This document shows, piece after piece, positions 1 through 9,686 of a DNA stretch of 64,000 bases. The position numbers and the translations under genes are program-made. Numbering within the stretch: the first letter of the stretch is position 1; each line of letters starts with the position of its first letter. Under the pieces are notes generated by a model. It saw only the letters and a program-made list of their open reading frames with translations. It had not been told where the DNA came from and did no database searches. Origin of the DNA: Camellia lanceoleosa (taxonomy: Eukaryota; Streptophyta; Magnoliopsida; Ericales; Theaceae); NCBI GenBank assembly GCA_025200525.1, contig CM045761.1:102958182-103022181 (forward strand), read 5' to 3'.

Positions 1-474
1 GCGGCCACCCCCTTTTCCAGTACCTCTGGGAGCAGTAACCAAGCCCCGAGATATCAATCCAGAGGCCAAAGAACCTTCACTCCACTATATATGCTTGTCC
101 AAGGCTCACGGGGTGTTAATCGGGAAGAAGCATCGACACCCTTGGGCAAGGCCAGAATCCACTTCCCCTTTCCACTGACCAAGTCTTGTACGTACCACCA
201 GTAGCATGGCCATGACACAGATCAATGTTTCCGGCTGCGTCATGAGATTCAAAACCTCGTTGACAAGAACATCATCGTACCTCCCGAAAGACCCAACGTC
301 AGAACTAACCCACTCCCCGCACATAACCAAGACCTACCACCCAAAAGAGTCAACCTCATCCAAACTGGGGTCGTTTCCTACGATCCTAGTATCTATATTA
401 CTCCCTCTCACCTACCCAAGCGGAGGTGGTCCTTCTCGATTACCGACTTGTGCATGTTGGACACCTTCACAACT
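1..474 (+). pseudogene. gag C-terminal remnant (Tat-type)
   Basis: Translation around 188-300 gives a Tat-like gag motif, C-x2-H followed by HGHDTDQCFRLRHEIQNLVD. This is the short zinc-binding and helical stretch that ends gag in this lineage and packages RNA in the virus-like particle. The reading frame has a TAG between the first C-x-x-H and the HGH, and the upstream 1-180 part is in a different frame, so it is broken. It ends at a TAA near 474. Only the C-terminal part of gag is in the window. Confidence 0.6.
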
Positions 475-546
475 TAATCCGAGGCAGAGGTGGTGACCTC
501 CGAAGATGGGCAGGCGGTTTGAAGGAACAGAATTGGTGAGTCTGGA

Positions 547-1224
547 ATGGGACAGTCTGGGAATCTAGCTGGGAGAGCCTATGATCCGAGTGGATACATT
601 GTATCAGTGGGCCGGTCTGAGCCGATTGTAGGACTGCCAGAAAAAGCTGAACTATGCATGATTCGGGGGGATGGACTAGAACAAGGGGCGGATGATCTGA
701 CAATGGTGGAAGAAGATTTTGCTAACCTCCAGTTCTTCAACGACCAAGAAGTAGGGGATGCAACAATCAATTGGTTTGAATATGAGGAATCAGCAGAAAT
801 TACCGGGTGGCTAGATGATCAGCCAGATGTTGTGGAAGTTCAGCCAGGGCAAGGCCCAGCAGGGGCAAAGGTATCAATGATAGCCGGAAGGGCCGAGAGT
901 CAGAATGAACCGCCGGACAGTGCCGGTGCAAAGAATTCCGCTCGGGACCAAGATATTGTGAAAACCGAACAACAAACCGTACTAACACAGGAGGAGCAAG
1001 AGAAGAGGTGGGATTCTGAGAGAATCCGGAAAGCCAAGAACCATGAAGAAGATGAAAGTGCTGTGAGCGCAAGAGCAGGACATGCTGTGAGCATGTGGGA
1101 TGAAAGTACCGAGAGTACAAACTTGCCAGAACCAGATAGGTGTCTGTTGAATGCTAGCGGGATGTGGTGGGAAGACGATGACTTGTGTCTTGCCCACACG
1201 GATGAAGATTGGCCAGGTGCCTAA
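547..1224 (+). pseudogene. acidic linker ORF between gag and protease
   Basis: An open frame of 225 codons that I cannot assign to a named domain. It is rich in Glu, Asp and Gln, with a long charged stretch (residues about 95-175) suggesting disorder or a coiled coil, and ends with WWEDDDLCLAHTDEDW. In Tat/Ogre polyproteins a variable charged region joins gag to protease, and the position fits that. It stops (TAA, 1222-1224) 27 bases before the next ORF in the same direction, so it was probably continuous with the downstream protease frame before decay. Confidence 0.5.
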
Positions 1225-1251
1225 CCAGATGATACTTGGTACCTCGATGAG

Positions 1252-2328
1252 GTGGATCACATGACCAGGAGTGGGCGGTACTTCAAGCCCCCGCACCTCG
1301 ACCAACCTGAGACGTCTGGGAAAGATAAAGAGGCCGAGAAACAGAGAGAGAAGCAGATTGAAGAAGAAGCTGTGCTCAAACAGTTAAAGAAAATACAGGC
1401 AGACATCTCCATCTGGGGACTGCTTATGGCTTCAAGGGTGCACAGACAGGCTGTCCTATCTGCTATGGACAAGGCCAAACTCTCCATCGAAACTACGCCA
1501 GAGCAGCTGGTTGGGCTGGTTTTTCCGGGAGGGGGTTCCCCGGCATTAACCTTTTCAGATAAGGAATTGCCGCCTGAGGGCGTGAATCACAACAAACCTC
1601 TTTACATCTCCGTGGAGTGTAGAGATAAGTGGATACCGGTGGTACTTGTTGATACCGGGTCTGCTATCAATGTCTGCCCAGTCAGAACGGCATATGCAAT
1701 CGGGTTGAAACCCGCAGACTTTATACCAACCACTCAGGTGATCAGAGCTTATGATAATACCAGTAGGGAAGTGATGGGGACTGTCAAGGTTCAGACCCAG
1801 ATTGGTCCAGGACAACACAACATTGAATTTCATGTCTTGGACGTTCCCGCAACCTTCAACTTGCTCTTGGGGCGGCCGTGGTTGCACCAAGTAAAAGCAG
1901 TCTCTTCCACTCTGCACCAGATGTTGAAATACCCTCACGGGAAGGGGGTTGCAATTGTTTTCGGAAATTCATCCATCCATCCGCCGCCAGAAGTGTCTAC
2001 GCCAGTTTTGGAAATCGAGCACGGCACGGAGGATGTGTTCTTATCAGGATTCACTTTGGCGGAGGCCCGGGTAGTGCAGAATATAATGGCTGTGAATGAA
2101 GGTGTGTACGTCAGTGCTCAATCCGTCTACCTCATGAACAAGCTACAACATATTCCCGGGATGGGATTAGGAAGAAGCGGCAGGAAAGGAGTCGCAGCAT
2201 TGGCCGAAGTGCCACACAACCCGCATACCTTTGGGCTAGGGTATCTGCCCACCAAAGAAGACTGGGTGAGGAAAGGAAAGGAAATGGCGCTGTCAGGTAG
2301 TTGTATGGCAGGCTGGGAAGCCTTTTGA
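1252..2328 (+). pseudogene. retroviral-type aspartic protease plus G-patch segment
   Basis: The product would cleave the Gag-Pol polyprotein inside the particle. The catalytic motif is VVLVDTGSAINVCP (DTG near residue 133), followed by the flap region and LLLGRPWLH near residue 205, as expected of a pepsin-fold retroviral protease. An N-terminal stretch (residues 20-60) is a charged helix of Glu, Lys and Gln. Near residue 305 comes a G-patch-like motif, IPGMGLGRSGRKG, a small glycine-rich RNA-binding element also known downstream of some retroviral proteases. The frame ends at TGA 2326-2328 and the RT frame starts five bases later, so a frameshift or a lost processing event separates them. 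The catalytic triplet itself looks intact. Confidence 0.8.
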
Positions 2329-2332
2329 CTTA

Positions 2333-4206
2333 ATGCACAGGCCCATCCAGGGTACCCTGAACGGACGCTTCGTCCGGGAGGGGGAGGACTTTCCATTTTG
2401 CGGCTTCCCAGAGCCATGGCTAAACGCGGAGAAGAAGCGCGTACCAGGTTTCGAAATCTTCTTCGACCTGCAACTATCCGGGGATGATGTTGCCACAGAG
2501 CAGACAGACCCAACAACTGAGGTTGAGCAGAATAAGGCAGTGGATCCTGAGGGCACAGAATTGGAAATGGGGGTAGCACTGGCATGTCTCCTCTCTGATC
2601 CTCCGATCGACCAAGAGTGCTTGGGGGATAACTTCGTGGTTTCCATGATTGGGGATGAAACGGCTGCGAGCCGACCAGCAGCTATCTTGGATGCATCAAT
2701 CGCACCCTCTCTCACTTGGCAGTACGAGGAGGGATTTTTGTCCAGCAGCACCGGGTCAGGTAGTGAGCCGGAATCTGATTCCACCGAGTCCTGTGAGTCG
2801 GAATCAGGTTCCAGCTCGACTGAGTCTGAGTCTGGTACTCTTGGGGATGTTAACCCGGATGCCACAGTCCTGTCCAGGTCGTCTTTTTCCTTTTCATTTG
2901 AGTCTGTTGTAACCAATGAATCGGACGATTTAGATGTGCCTAATGAGAATGAACTATCTGTGGTTTCTGAGTATTTTTCTGTGCCCTTAATTTATTGCAT
3001 TAATTCAGACTTTCAAAACTTTGATGAAAACGACGAGGACGAAGTTCCTCCGGTTTTACAACGCTTAATTGAGCAAGAGCAAGAGAGATTTGTTAAACCA
3101 TTAATGGATGAAATCATTACCGTGAACATTGGTACTGAGGAGGACCCGCGGCTGGTCCAGATCGGGTCCACGTTGTCTTCGGAGGAACGTGAGCGCTTAG
3201 TCGCTTTATTAAAAGATTTCAAAGATGTTTTCGCGTGGTCTTACGAAGACATGCCTGGAATCGATCCTGAGATTGTACAACATCGGATCCCCCTTGACCC
3301 CGAGGCCCGACCTGTCAAGCAGAAACTCAGAAGGATCCGCCCGGATTGGGCTCTTAAGATTAAGGAAGAGGTCACCAAGCAAATCGACGCAGGCTTCCTG
3401 CTGGTATCTGAATATCCGACTTGGTTGGCCAACATTGTTCCGGTGCCGAAGAAAGATGGCAGGATCCGGGTGTGTGTAGACTTCAGGGATTTGAACAGAG
3501 CTAGTCCGAAGGACGACTTTCCCTTACCGCACATCGATGAGTTGGTAGATTTCACAGCAGGGCATGCATTGCTCTCATTCATGGATGGCTTCTCAGGATA
3601 CAACCAGATAGTGATGGCACCAGAAGACAGGGAAAAGACTGCATTCACCACCCCGTGGGGAACATACTGCTATCGGGTAATGCCGTTTGGGTTGAAGAAC
3701 GCTGGAGCTACTTATCAACGGGCCGCGACCACAATACTACATGATATGATCCACAAGGAGGTTGAGGTGTATGTGGACGACATGATTGTCAAGTCCAAAG
3801 AAAGAGAGGGCCACTACACCGCCTTGCACAAGTTTTTCAAAGGATCAGGGAATTCCGGTTGCGGCTAAACCCTCAGAAATGTACGTTTGGTGTTACAGGG
3901 GGGAAAATGCTGGGGTTTCTGATTACACAAAGGGGCATCGAGGTCGACCCTTCCAAGATCAAGGCCATCCTAGAAATGCCACCACCAAGGACTGAAAAGG
4001 AGGTGCGAGGCTTTCTGGGTAAAGTGCAATTCATAAGACGGTTTATTTCAAAATTAACCTTGACTTGTGAACCACTTTTTGGCCTCCTGAAGAAAGGAAA
4101 AAAGTTCCAATGGGACGGCCGATGCCAAGCTGCATTTGAACAGATTAAAGAATATCTACGTAACTCCACCCGCTTTTATCGCCACCGTAACCAAGGAAAC
4201 CGTTGA
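2333..4206 (+). pseudogene. reverse transcriptase (Tat type) with acidic N-terminal region
   Basis: The first 511 codons (2333-3868) hold an acidic, Ser/Glu-rich region (residues about 140-200, many ESES repeats) and then RT: KQKLRRIRPDW, VPVPKKDGRIRVCVDFRDLN, FMDGFSGYNQI, MPFGLKNAGATYQR and the catalytic YVDDMIVKS. YVDD with IVKS, and NAGATYQR, are typical of the Tat branch. RT copies the genomic RNA into cDNA. A one-base shift near 3840 moves the thumb (NPQKCTFGV, GFLITQRGIEVDP) into a second frame (3859-4206), and another shift near 4165 breaks the link to RNase H. The catalytic residues survive, but the gene could not make one protein as it stands. Confidence 0.85.
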
Positions 4207-5452
4207 TTTTGTATCTCACAAGAATCGAAACTACAATGGGCTGCATGCTTGCACAAGAATCAGAAGACAAGGCAGAAAGAGCCATTTACTATCTCAGCAA
4301 GAAGATGCTGGAGTATGAGACCCGATATACACCGCTGGAAAAGGCTTGCTTAGTTCTGGTGTGGGCTACCAGGAAGCTGCGGCACTACCTGTTAGCTCAC
4401 TCTGTAATGTTGGTTTCACGACTTGATCCCATCAAATATCTCTTCGAGAAACCAGCGCTTACGGGTAGGCTAGCTCGTTGGTTGCTGTTGCTCTCCGAAT
4501 TTGATCTCACATATGTGGCGCATAAGTCAGTAAAAGGAATAGCAGTAGCAGAGTTCCTTGCCGACCACCCGGTTGAGGGGGATGAAGCAGTTGAATATTT
4601 GTTCCCGGATGAATCAATTCTGCATATCGACGAAGAGATTCGATTTATGTACTTTGACGGAGCGTCAAATCAACACGGGTATGGGATAGGAGTGTTGCTG
4701 ATAGCACCCGATGATTCCCGTATCCCTCTCGCCTTCAAACTCCGGTTCAAAGTCTCGAATAATGAAGCAGAATATGAGGCGTGTATCGCTGGTCTAGAAG
4801 CGACTCGAACTAGGGGCAAAACGACCGACGTTATTGGGGATCCAAACCTTGTTGTGTCTCAACCAAAAGGAGACTGGAAAGTAAAAGAGGAAAAGATGAT
4901 GATGTATCACCAAACCTTGGATTTGCTGATCCCTCGGTTTGAAAAGCTAAGTTTTACTCATCTACTAAGAGAGAACAACAGGTTCGCAGATTCTTTTGCA
5001 ACTCTATCTTCTATGATAGACATCCCGTGTGGAGTCCGAATGCGCCCGAGCTTATCATCGACGAAATTTGCACCGCCTATGAGTCGACAGACCATAGATG
5101 AAGTCTGTGACGAACACCCTCGTATTACGACATCCGGAACTTCTTGGAGAAAGAAGCATACCCGCCAGGTAAATGCCAAAGACAAGAGGGCAATCGAAGA
5201 ATGGCGATCAGTTCATCATCTGCGGGTAAATCAGATAAACGGGGTCATCCGGGAATGCACAAGCCGCGGCGTTGATCTCAAGAGTCAAGGTGTCGATGGA
5301 AGCCATCCACGGGGTGAATGTGGTGCACACATGAATGGGTTAATGTTGGCACGGAAGATCCTTAGACAAGGTTATTCTTGGTCCACCATGGAGGAGGATT
5401 GTATTGGCTTCGTCCGCGATGTCACAAGTGTCAAATTCATGCAAATCGCATG
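4203..5452 (+). pseudogene. RNase H, second (archaeal-type) RNase H and integrase zinc domain
   Basis: One 416-codon frame. The first part is the ordinary RNase H that follows RT (TTMGCMLAQE, YLSKKMLEYETRYTPLEKAC, KYLFEKPALTGRLARW). Residues about 145-280 are a second RNase H: MYFDGASN (D), NNEAEYEACIAGLEA (E), GDPNLVVSQ (D) and NNRFADSFA (D). This duplication is the hallmark of Tat elements, where the first copy is often degenerate. The normal third motif is GDS, so GDP here is an apparent substitution. The frame then enters the integrase N-terminal zinc region (GAHMNGLMLARKILRQGY). A frameshift just before the CxxC hides it: RCHKCQIHA reads in the next frame at about 5415-5445. Confidence 0.8.
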
Positions 5453-6345
5453 AACGTCCCGCCACAAAGCAGTACAACATGACTTCGCCATGGCCGTTTC
5501 TTCAGGGAATTGATGTAATCGGAGTGTTATGCCAAAGGGTCGAATGGGCATGAGTTAATCTTGGTAGAAATAGATTATTTCACAAAGTGGGGTGAGGCCC
5601 AATCTTATGCAGTGTTGAAGGCTTCGCACGTAGCAAAATTTATCAGAAACAACATTATCTGTCGCTACGGGGTCCCAAACGAAATCGTTTCAGACAATGG
5701 TTCCCACTTCAAAAAGGAGGTGATTGATTTGTTGGAGAAATACAATGTGGCTTTTCATAAGTCGTTTACTTACCGCAAGAAACCAACGGAGCAGCTTGAG
5801 GCCGCCAACAAGAACATCAAGCGATACTACGAAGATGGTGGAAACCTATCGGGATTGGCCAGATAAGCTGCCTTTCGCTCTGTGGGGTTACAGGACTTCG
5901 ATCAGAACCTCTACTGGGGCGACTCCGTACTCATTGGTCTATGGGATGGGGGCCGGTTTGCCTATTGGGATTGAGGTCCCGGTATTAAGAGTATTGGCCG
6001 AGTGCCAGATAGCGGCAGTTGGCAAATAAAAATAGATTTGAGGAACTCATGCTTTTCAATGAAAGAAGGCTGAAAGCATTGTACCACATCCAAGGTTATC
6101 AACGCAGAATCGCCTGGGCTTTTAACAAGAAGGTTAAGTCCAGGTATTTGAAAGAAGGAGATTTGGTACTCAAAGACATCCGAGCTCCCATCCACGGCCC
6201 AAGGGCAAGTTCGCACCCAATTGACCGGGTCCCTATATTATCAAGTCAATCTGGTCCGGTGGAGCTGTGGTTCTAATGGATCTAGATGGCTTGGAGTTTT
6301 CCCAACCGATCAACATGGACAAGTTGAAGAAATATTACCCCTGAG
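5445..6345 (+). pseudogene. integrase catalytic core and C-terminal region
   Basis: Integrase would insert the cDNA into the host genome. The core reads across three frames: GIDVIG (first Asp, about 5508), DYFTKWGEAQ, IVSDNGSHFKKE (second Asp, about 5690) and QLEAANKNIKRYY (catalytic Glu, about 5797). A frameshift near 5850 leads to LPFALWGYRTSIRTSTGATPY and LVYGMGAGLP, then to NERRLKALYHIQGYQ and VKSRYLKEGDLVLK. The end (about 6280-6345) reads LDGLEFSQPINMDKLKKYY then a stop, the usual C-terminus of Tat pol. All three catalytic acids are visible, but stops and shifts make it a pseudogene. Confidence 0.8.
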
Positions 6346-6517
6346 AGGCTCGCTGGGCCGAAAACCCGAAAGGGCGACCTAGGCAAAACTCAGAGCATAG
6401 AAAATTTGAAATTATAAAAACTGAGCTCGCAAGGTTGAAAACCCGCAAAGGGCAGCTTTGGCAAAAGTTAGAGCGCAAAAGGAGAGTAAAAAAAAATACT
6501 CGAGCGAACCCAAGCCT

Positions 6518-6562
6518 GAACTACGTAAGGCTTGATTCCCATCTATGGGATACGTAGGCAGC
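6518..6562 (+). other. conserved Tat post-pol motif
   Basis: GAACTACGTAAGGCTTGATT then GGGATACGTAGGCAGC lies 170 bases after the pol stop. The same motif recurs at about 20231-20285 (GAACTACACTGGTTTGACTC and GGATACGTAGGTAGC) before the LTR at 20413. It marks the end of coding sequence in these elements. Its function is not known to me. Confidence 0.6.
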
Positions 6563-6673
6563 TTCATCCTGAAGTTCAGCCCCAATCTTTTCCCCGATCA
6601 ACTTTGTCCATATTAATCATCTCAGTCATCTCTATTCATCAGCATTTATCGTGATCTCCGGTACAGTGTTATT

Positions 6674-6795
6674 CAGACTAGGGGCAACTTTCCGTTGCAT
6701 TGAAGTGTTGCGGCACCATCCAGACTAGGGGCAACTTTCCGTTGCTATGAATCGCCGAGGCACTTTTCAAACTAGGGGCAAATTTCCAGTTGCTA
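6674..6795 (+). repeat. 47-bp direct repeat, three copies
   Basis: CAGACTAGGGGCAACTTTCC starts at 6674 and 6721, with a diverged copy (CAAACTAGGGGCAAATTTCC) at 6768, giving an exact 47-base spacing. It lies in the untranslated stretch between pol and the first antisense gene. The interval 6800-7088 is otherwise AT-rich, with several AATAAA-like words and no coding sign. Confidence 0.8.
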
Positions 6796-7088
6796 GGATC
6801 CGGGGTTGTGTGTCTCAGTGACAGATTTCGGGTGTGTCCAGTTCTGATCCATATCGAAAATAGTTTTGAAAAGTTTTAATAAAAGTTGACTTTGTTCAAA
6901 TTAATCTTTTCACAACTAAGACCATTTTTGGACCAAAAACGGAGAATTTTCAGTACCACAACTTTCAATGTCATTGATTTCAAAACAGAGTTCTCTTGCC
7001 CTTGCATACAATTGAAGTTGCTTTTTATTACATTCATAACGAAAACTTGAAAGTACTAATAAAGCAATAAATCTGGGGCATAGTCAAG

Positions 7089-8371
7089 TCAGGTGTCCCT
7101 GCGTCCCCTTCCAGAGCTGGTTGAAGCCTCCGATGCCAACCTAGGCCCAACCTGTGCTTCTTCATTGAGCCAATCCCAAAGACTCGCCGATAAAGTGAAA
7201 TCAAGATAGGGGCGGGGACGAATCTCTAGCCCTCCAGGCCGAAGTATGTCGGGCAAGGTGTGCACCTCGAACCGGGAAAGTGGTTGGGTACTCAATCCCC
7301 TCCGAAGGGCAAGTCTGATCATGGCCAAACTGACGCAGAATGCGGAATGGGGAATAAAATACGCAATGAGTCAAGCCGACCAACCGGATCCCAGTATCTT
7401 GAAACATGCTATAGCTCATCGCCGGAAGGTTAAGCCAAGGACAGCGCCAAGCAATGCAATCAGCAGACAAATTGCACATCCATTCAAACCACCATCCCTC
7501 ATCAAGGGCATCGACCAGGCGTTGTCGAAAGAAGTAGCCACGGGCTGAATAAGCAGGGCAAGAGTCCACAACTCTCAATTTGTCCATCAACCATATCTGG
7601 GGAGGGATGAAAAATGAGAGAATAAAGAATAGAGAGATGTGCGATGAGAGAAAAGTAAGATAAGGGTTTTGTGAGAAAAACCGAGCCCGAGGGCCGAGTG
7701 ATGTGAACGAATACATATGTGAGCTTGGGTGGGAAACATTACTTGCAGCAGTAGTGGACTCCCTGCGAACCTGGTTGTTTCCCGGCAGTGGAAAGCATCC
7801 AAGCCCATCAGTGTCTCGGCCAGAGTCATGGCAATGCAACTCTTTCCCTCTTTCAAGCCTTGTGCAACTTCGATCAGACGGATGCTAGCTCCTCCAGAGC
7901 CCGAGACGAACAGAAAATGAGATAGCATGCACAAGCATATCGCATGTTGTCGGAAACCTTGCCAATGATGGTTGCTACGGTCACCGGCATCAGAGAATCG
8001 GTAAATCAAGCTCGGGATATCCAACAAGCCATTACCAATCAGAGATCGAGCATCATGCGCATTGAAACCACATATCCGCCCTAAAGCTTGGGTGTGGCCA
8101 AAACGAGATCGAGGCAAAGTCTCTTCGAGCACCCAGACTCCATCAAGACTTGAAAATCTTCGAAAGTAGGACATACCTCTTGTCCGCCGAAGCTAAAGAC
8201 ATGCGTCACCGGGTTCCAAAACCTTGCCGCGGCACGGAGGAAAGGAAGGTGCAGTGGAGTCCGCCTCAACGTAAATAGTGCATTTAGGCCGAAACCCCGG
8301 AAGTTCATCTTTTCCGAGCCATCTAGAGAAGAAATCCGAGATGTGAGATTTTCTGCGAGAAATGCCTCCAT
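7089..8371 (-). pseudogene. antisense plant mobile domain gene 1 (two exons, frameshifted)
   Basis: Runs opposite to pol. Exon 1 (8371-7742) starts MEAFLAENLTSRISS and carries PMD signatures: ARFWNPVTHVFSFGGQEVCP TFEDFQVLM, then GHTQALGRICGF, HAICLCMLSHFLFVSGSGG, SIRLIEVAQGLKEGKS and MTLAETLMGLDAF. Exon 2 (7596-7089) begins IWLMDKLRVVDSCP, then WWFEWMCNL, CPWLNLPAMSYS, FYSPFRILRQFG, and ends GRGRRDT. The intron (7741-7597, 145 bp) has GTAATG at its 5' end and a pyrimidine-rich CTCCCCAG at its 3' end, and splicing joins LLLQ to IWLMD in frame. Frameshifts near 8140 and 7270 break it. PMD proteins occur as host genes (MAIN family, transcription and silencing roles) and inside transposons. I read this as a transposon-carried copy, function unknown. 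Confidence 0.75.
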
Positions 8372-8416
8372 TTTTGTGAGAAACGGTGATGAAATGAATA
8401 AGTTCCAAGGCTGGGG

Positions 8417-8520
8417 CTTTTATAGAGGGGTAAAACACTATTCACAGGACAAGTGTCAAAATTCTGGGGGTTGCGGAGGAAGTGGCCGGCCGGCCATCTA
8501 TCCTAGTAGGCCGGCCACCC
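8417..8520 (-). promoter_or_regulatory. putative promoter of antisense PMD gene 1
   Basis: On the minus strand CTATAAAAG (8425-8417) lies about 45 bases upstream of the ATG at 8371. Further upstream are GGCCGGCCGGCC (8484-8495) and GGCCGGCC (8509-8516), 59-84 bases from the TATA. The same GC-rich module sits upstream of TATA boxes in the Tat LTRs of this window. The assignment is by position and motif only. Confidence 0.55.
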
Positions 8521-8679
8521 TCTAATTCCCAGATACAAAATGTGTTTGGCCACGTGTTGGTCCTGTTTCGCTTCCTAAGGAAGTTTGAAGTAGTTCTAGG
8601 CATCGGGAACGTCGAAGGCCTCCATTTCTCTCAAATTCAGATGCGTTTCATCACCCAGATCGTCCGTCCGAAGTACGCT

Positions 8680-8890
8680 TTGTTGTGTTTTGCTTATCGA
8701 GTTGTTGCTTTGTTTGTCGAGTTGTAAGTTTTGTCGAGCTGTCGCATTTTGTTTTGAGTTATTACTTTTTTATGCAATTTTGTTAAGTCTTGTTTATCGA
8801 GTCGTTAACATTGATTGTACTTTGTTTATCGAGTTGTAAACTTGCTAAGATTCTGTTATTTCATCGAGCCGAAGTTTTGATTTGTTGCGC
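8680..8890 (+). repeat. degenerate TTTATCGAGTTGT repeats
   Basis: A T-rich stretch in which TTATCGAGTTGT or a close variant (GTCGAGCTGT, TTATCGAGTCGT) occurs about six times at irregular spacing (near 8693, 8713, 8734, 8790, 8826, 8864). No coding sign. The interval 8891-9078 is AT-rich, with no feature that I recognise. Confidence 0.5.
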
Positions 8891-9078
8891 TTCATTACGA
8901 CTAGAAATACACAAGGCACATTTTCATTCAATTCCATTTTGTGCAAAATGATGCTAGACGATGTTAAGAATTTCAAATACAAACATCTTTTGAAAAGTCG
9001 TTTCATTCCATCATGTTTTTCAACAAAATAAAGGTACAAGTTTTACAAGAAATAAACCGCCTAACAATATGCAAAGTG

Positions 9079-9510
9079 CTACAAAACTACTAGCGAAAAG
9101 TAAAATAAAGCAGAAATAACATCAATCTCCTGAACGGAATGAGGAGGTCCTCTCATCCTCTTCTGGATGACCTCTGCACCATCATCATCATCCCGTCGAG
9201 CTATCATCCTCGGATCCCTCAGCCTCATCTCCACTCGAACCAAGACCGAGCCTCCTCCCACCGGATGTCTCGACTCACGGTCTCATGACCTCCTCCTCCT
9301 CCTCCTCATCAATAATAGGTGCCCCACGCTGGACGACTCGCCTCGAGCTCCTTGAAAAGGCCTAGATGGCCCACTCTCGAGAAGGCTGGCCGGCCCAGCC
9401 TCGAAAGACCTAGATGGCCCAAGACCATGAACAGTCCAAGACTCGCCTCCCCGAGAAGGTCCGATGGTCCTACCAGAACGAAGCATACACGGAGGCATCT
9501 CAAAATGAAA
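9079..9510 (-). other. possible terminal exon remnant of antisense PMD gene 2
   Basis: On the minus strand a short frame reads RRVVQRGAPIIDEEEEEV (around 9345-9290), an acidic tail like those seen at the C-terminus of PMD proteins. Other frames are Arg- or Ser-rich because of a (CTC)n run at 9289-9306. There is one GGCCGGCC at 9388-9395. No splice signal clearly links it to the gene ending at 9687, so it may be an older duplicate or non-coding. The stretch 9511-9686 shows nothing. Confidence 0.25.
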
Positions 9511-9686
9511 AGTTCAAATACATCACTTCAACTATGAAAAGCAGATGAGTACAAAATGCGAATGGAGTGTGTGTTAGATGTGCTCTACACTTTTATCAAT
9601 ACAAAGAAGATGTTCAAAACCAAGATATCATCGAAATATGCTAAATACAGAACGATGAACAAGACTAGACGCCCATGATGGCCATC

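Noticed and set aside
206..496. 96-codon ORF at the left edge
   Set aside because: It lies out of frame with the gag motif HGHDTDQCFRLRHEIQ in the same interval, so it is a shadow.
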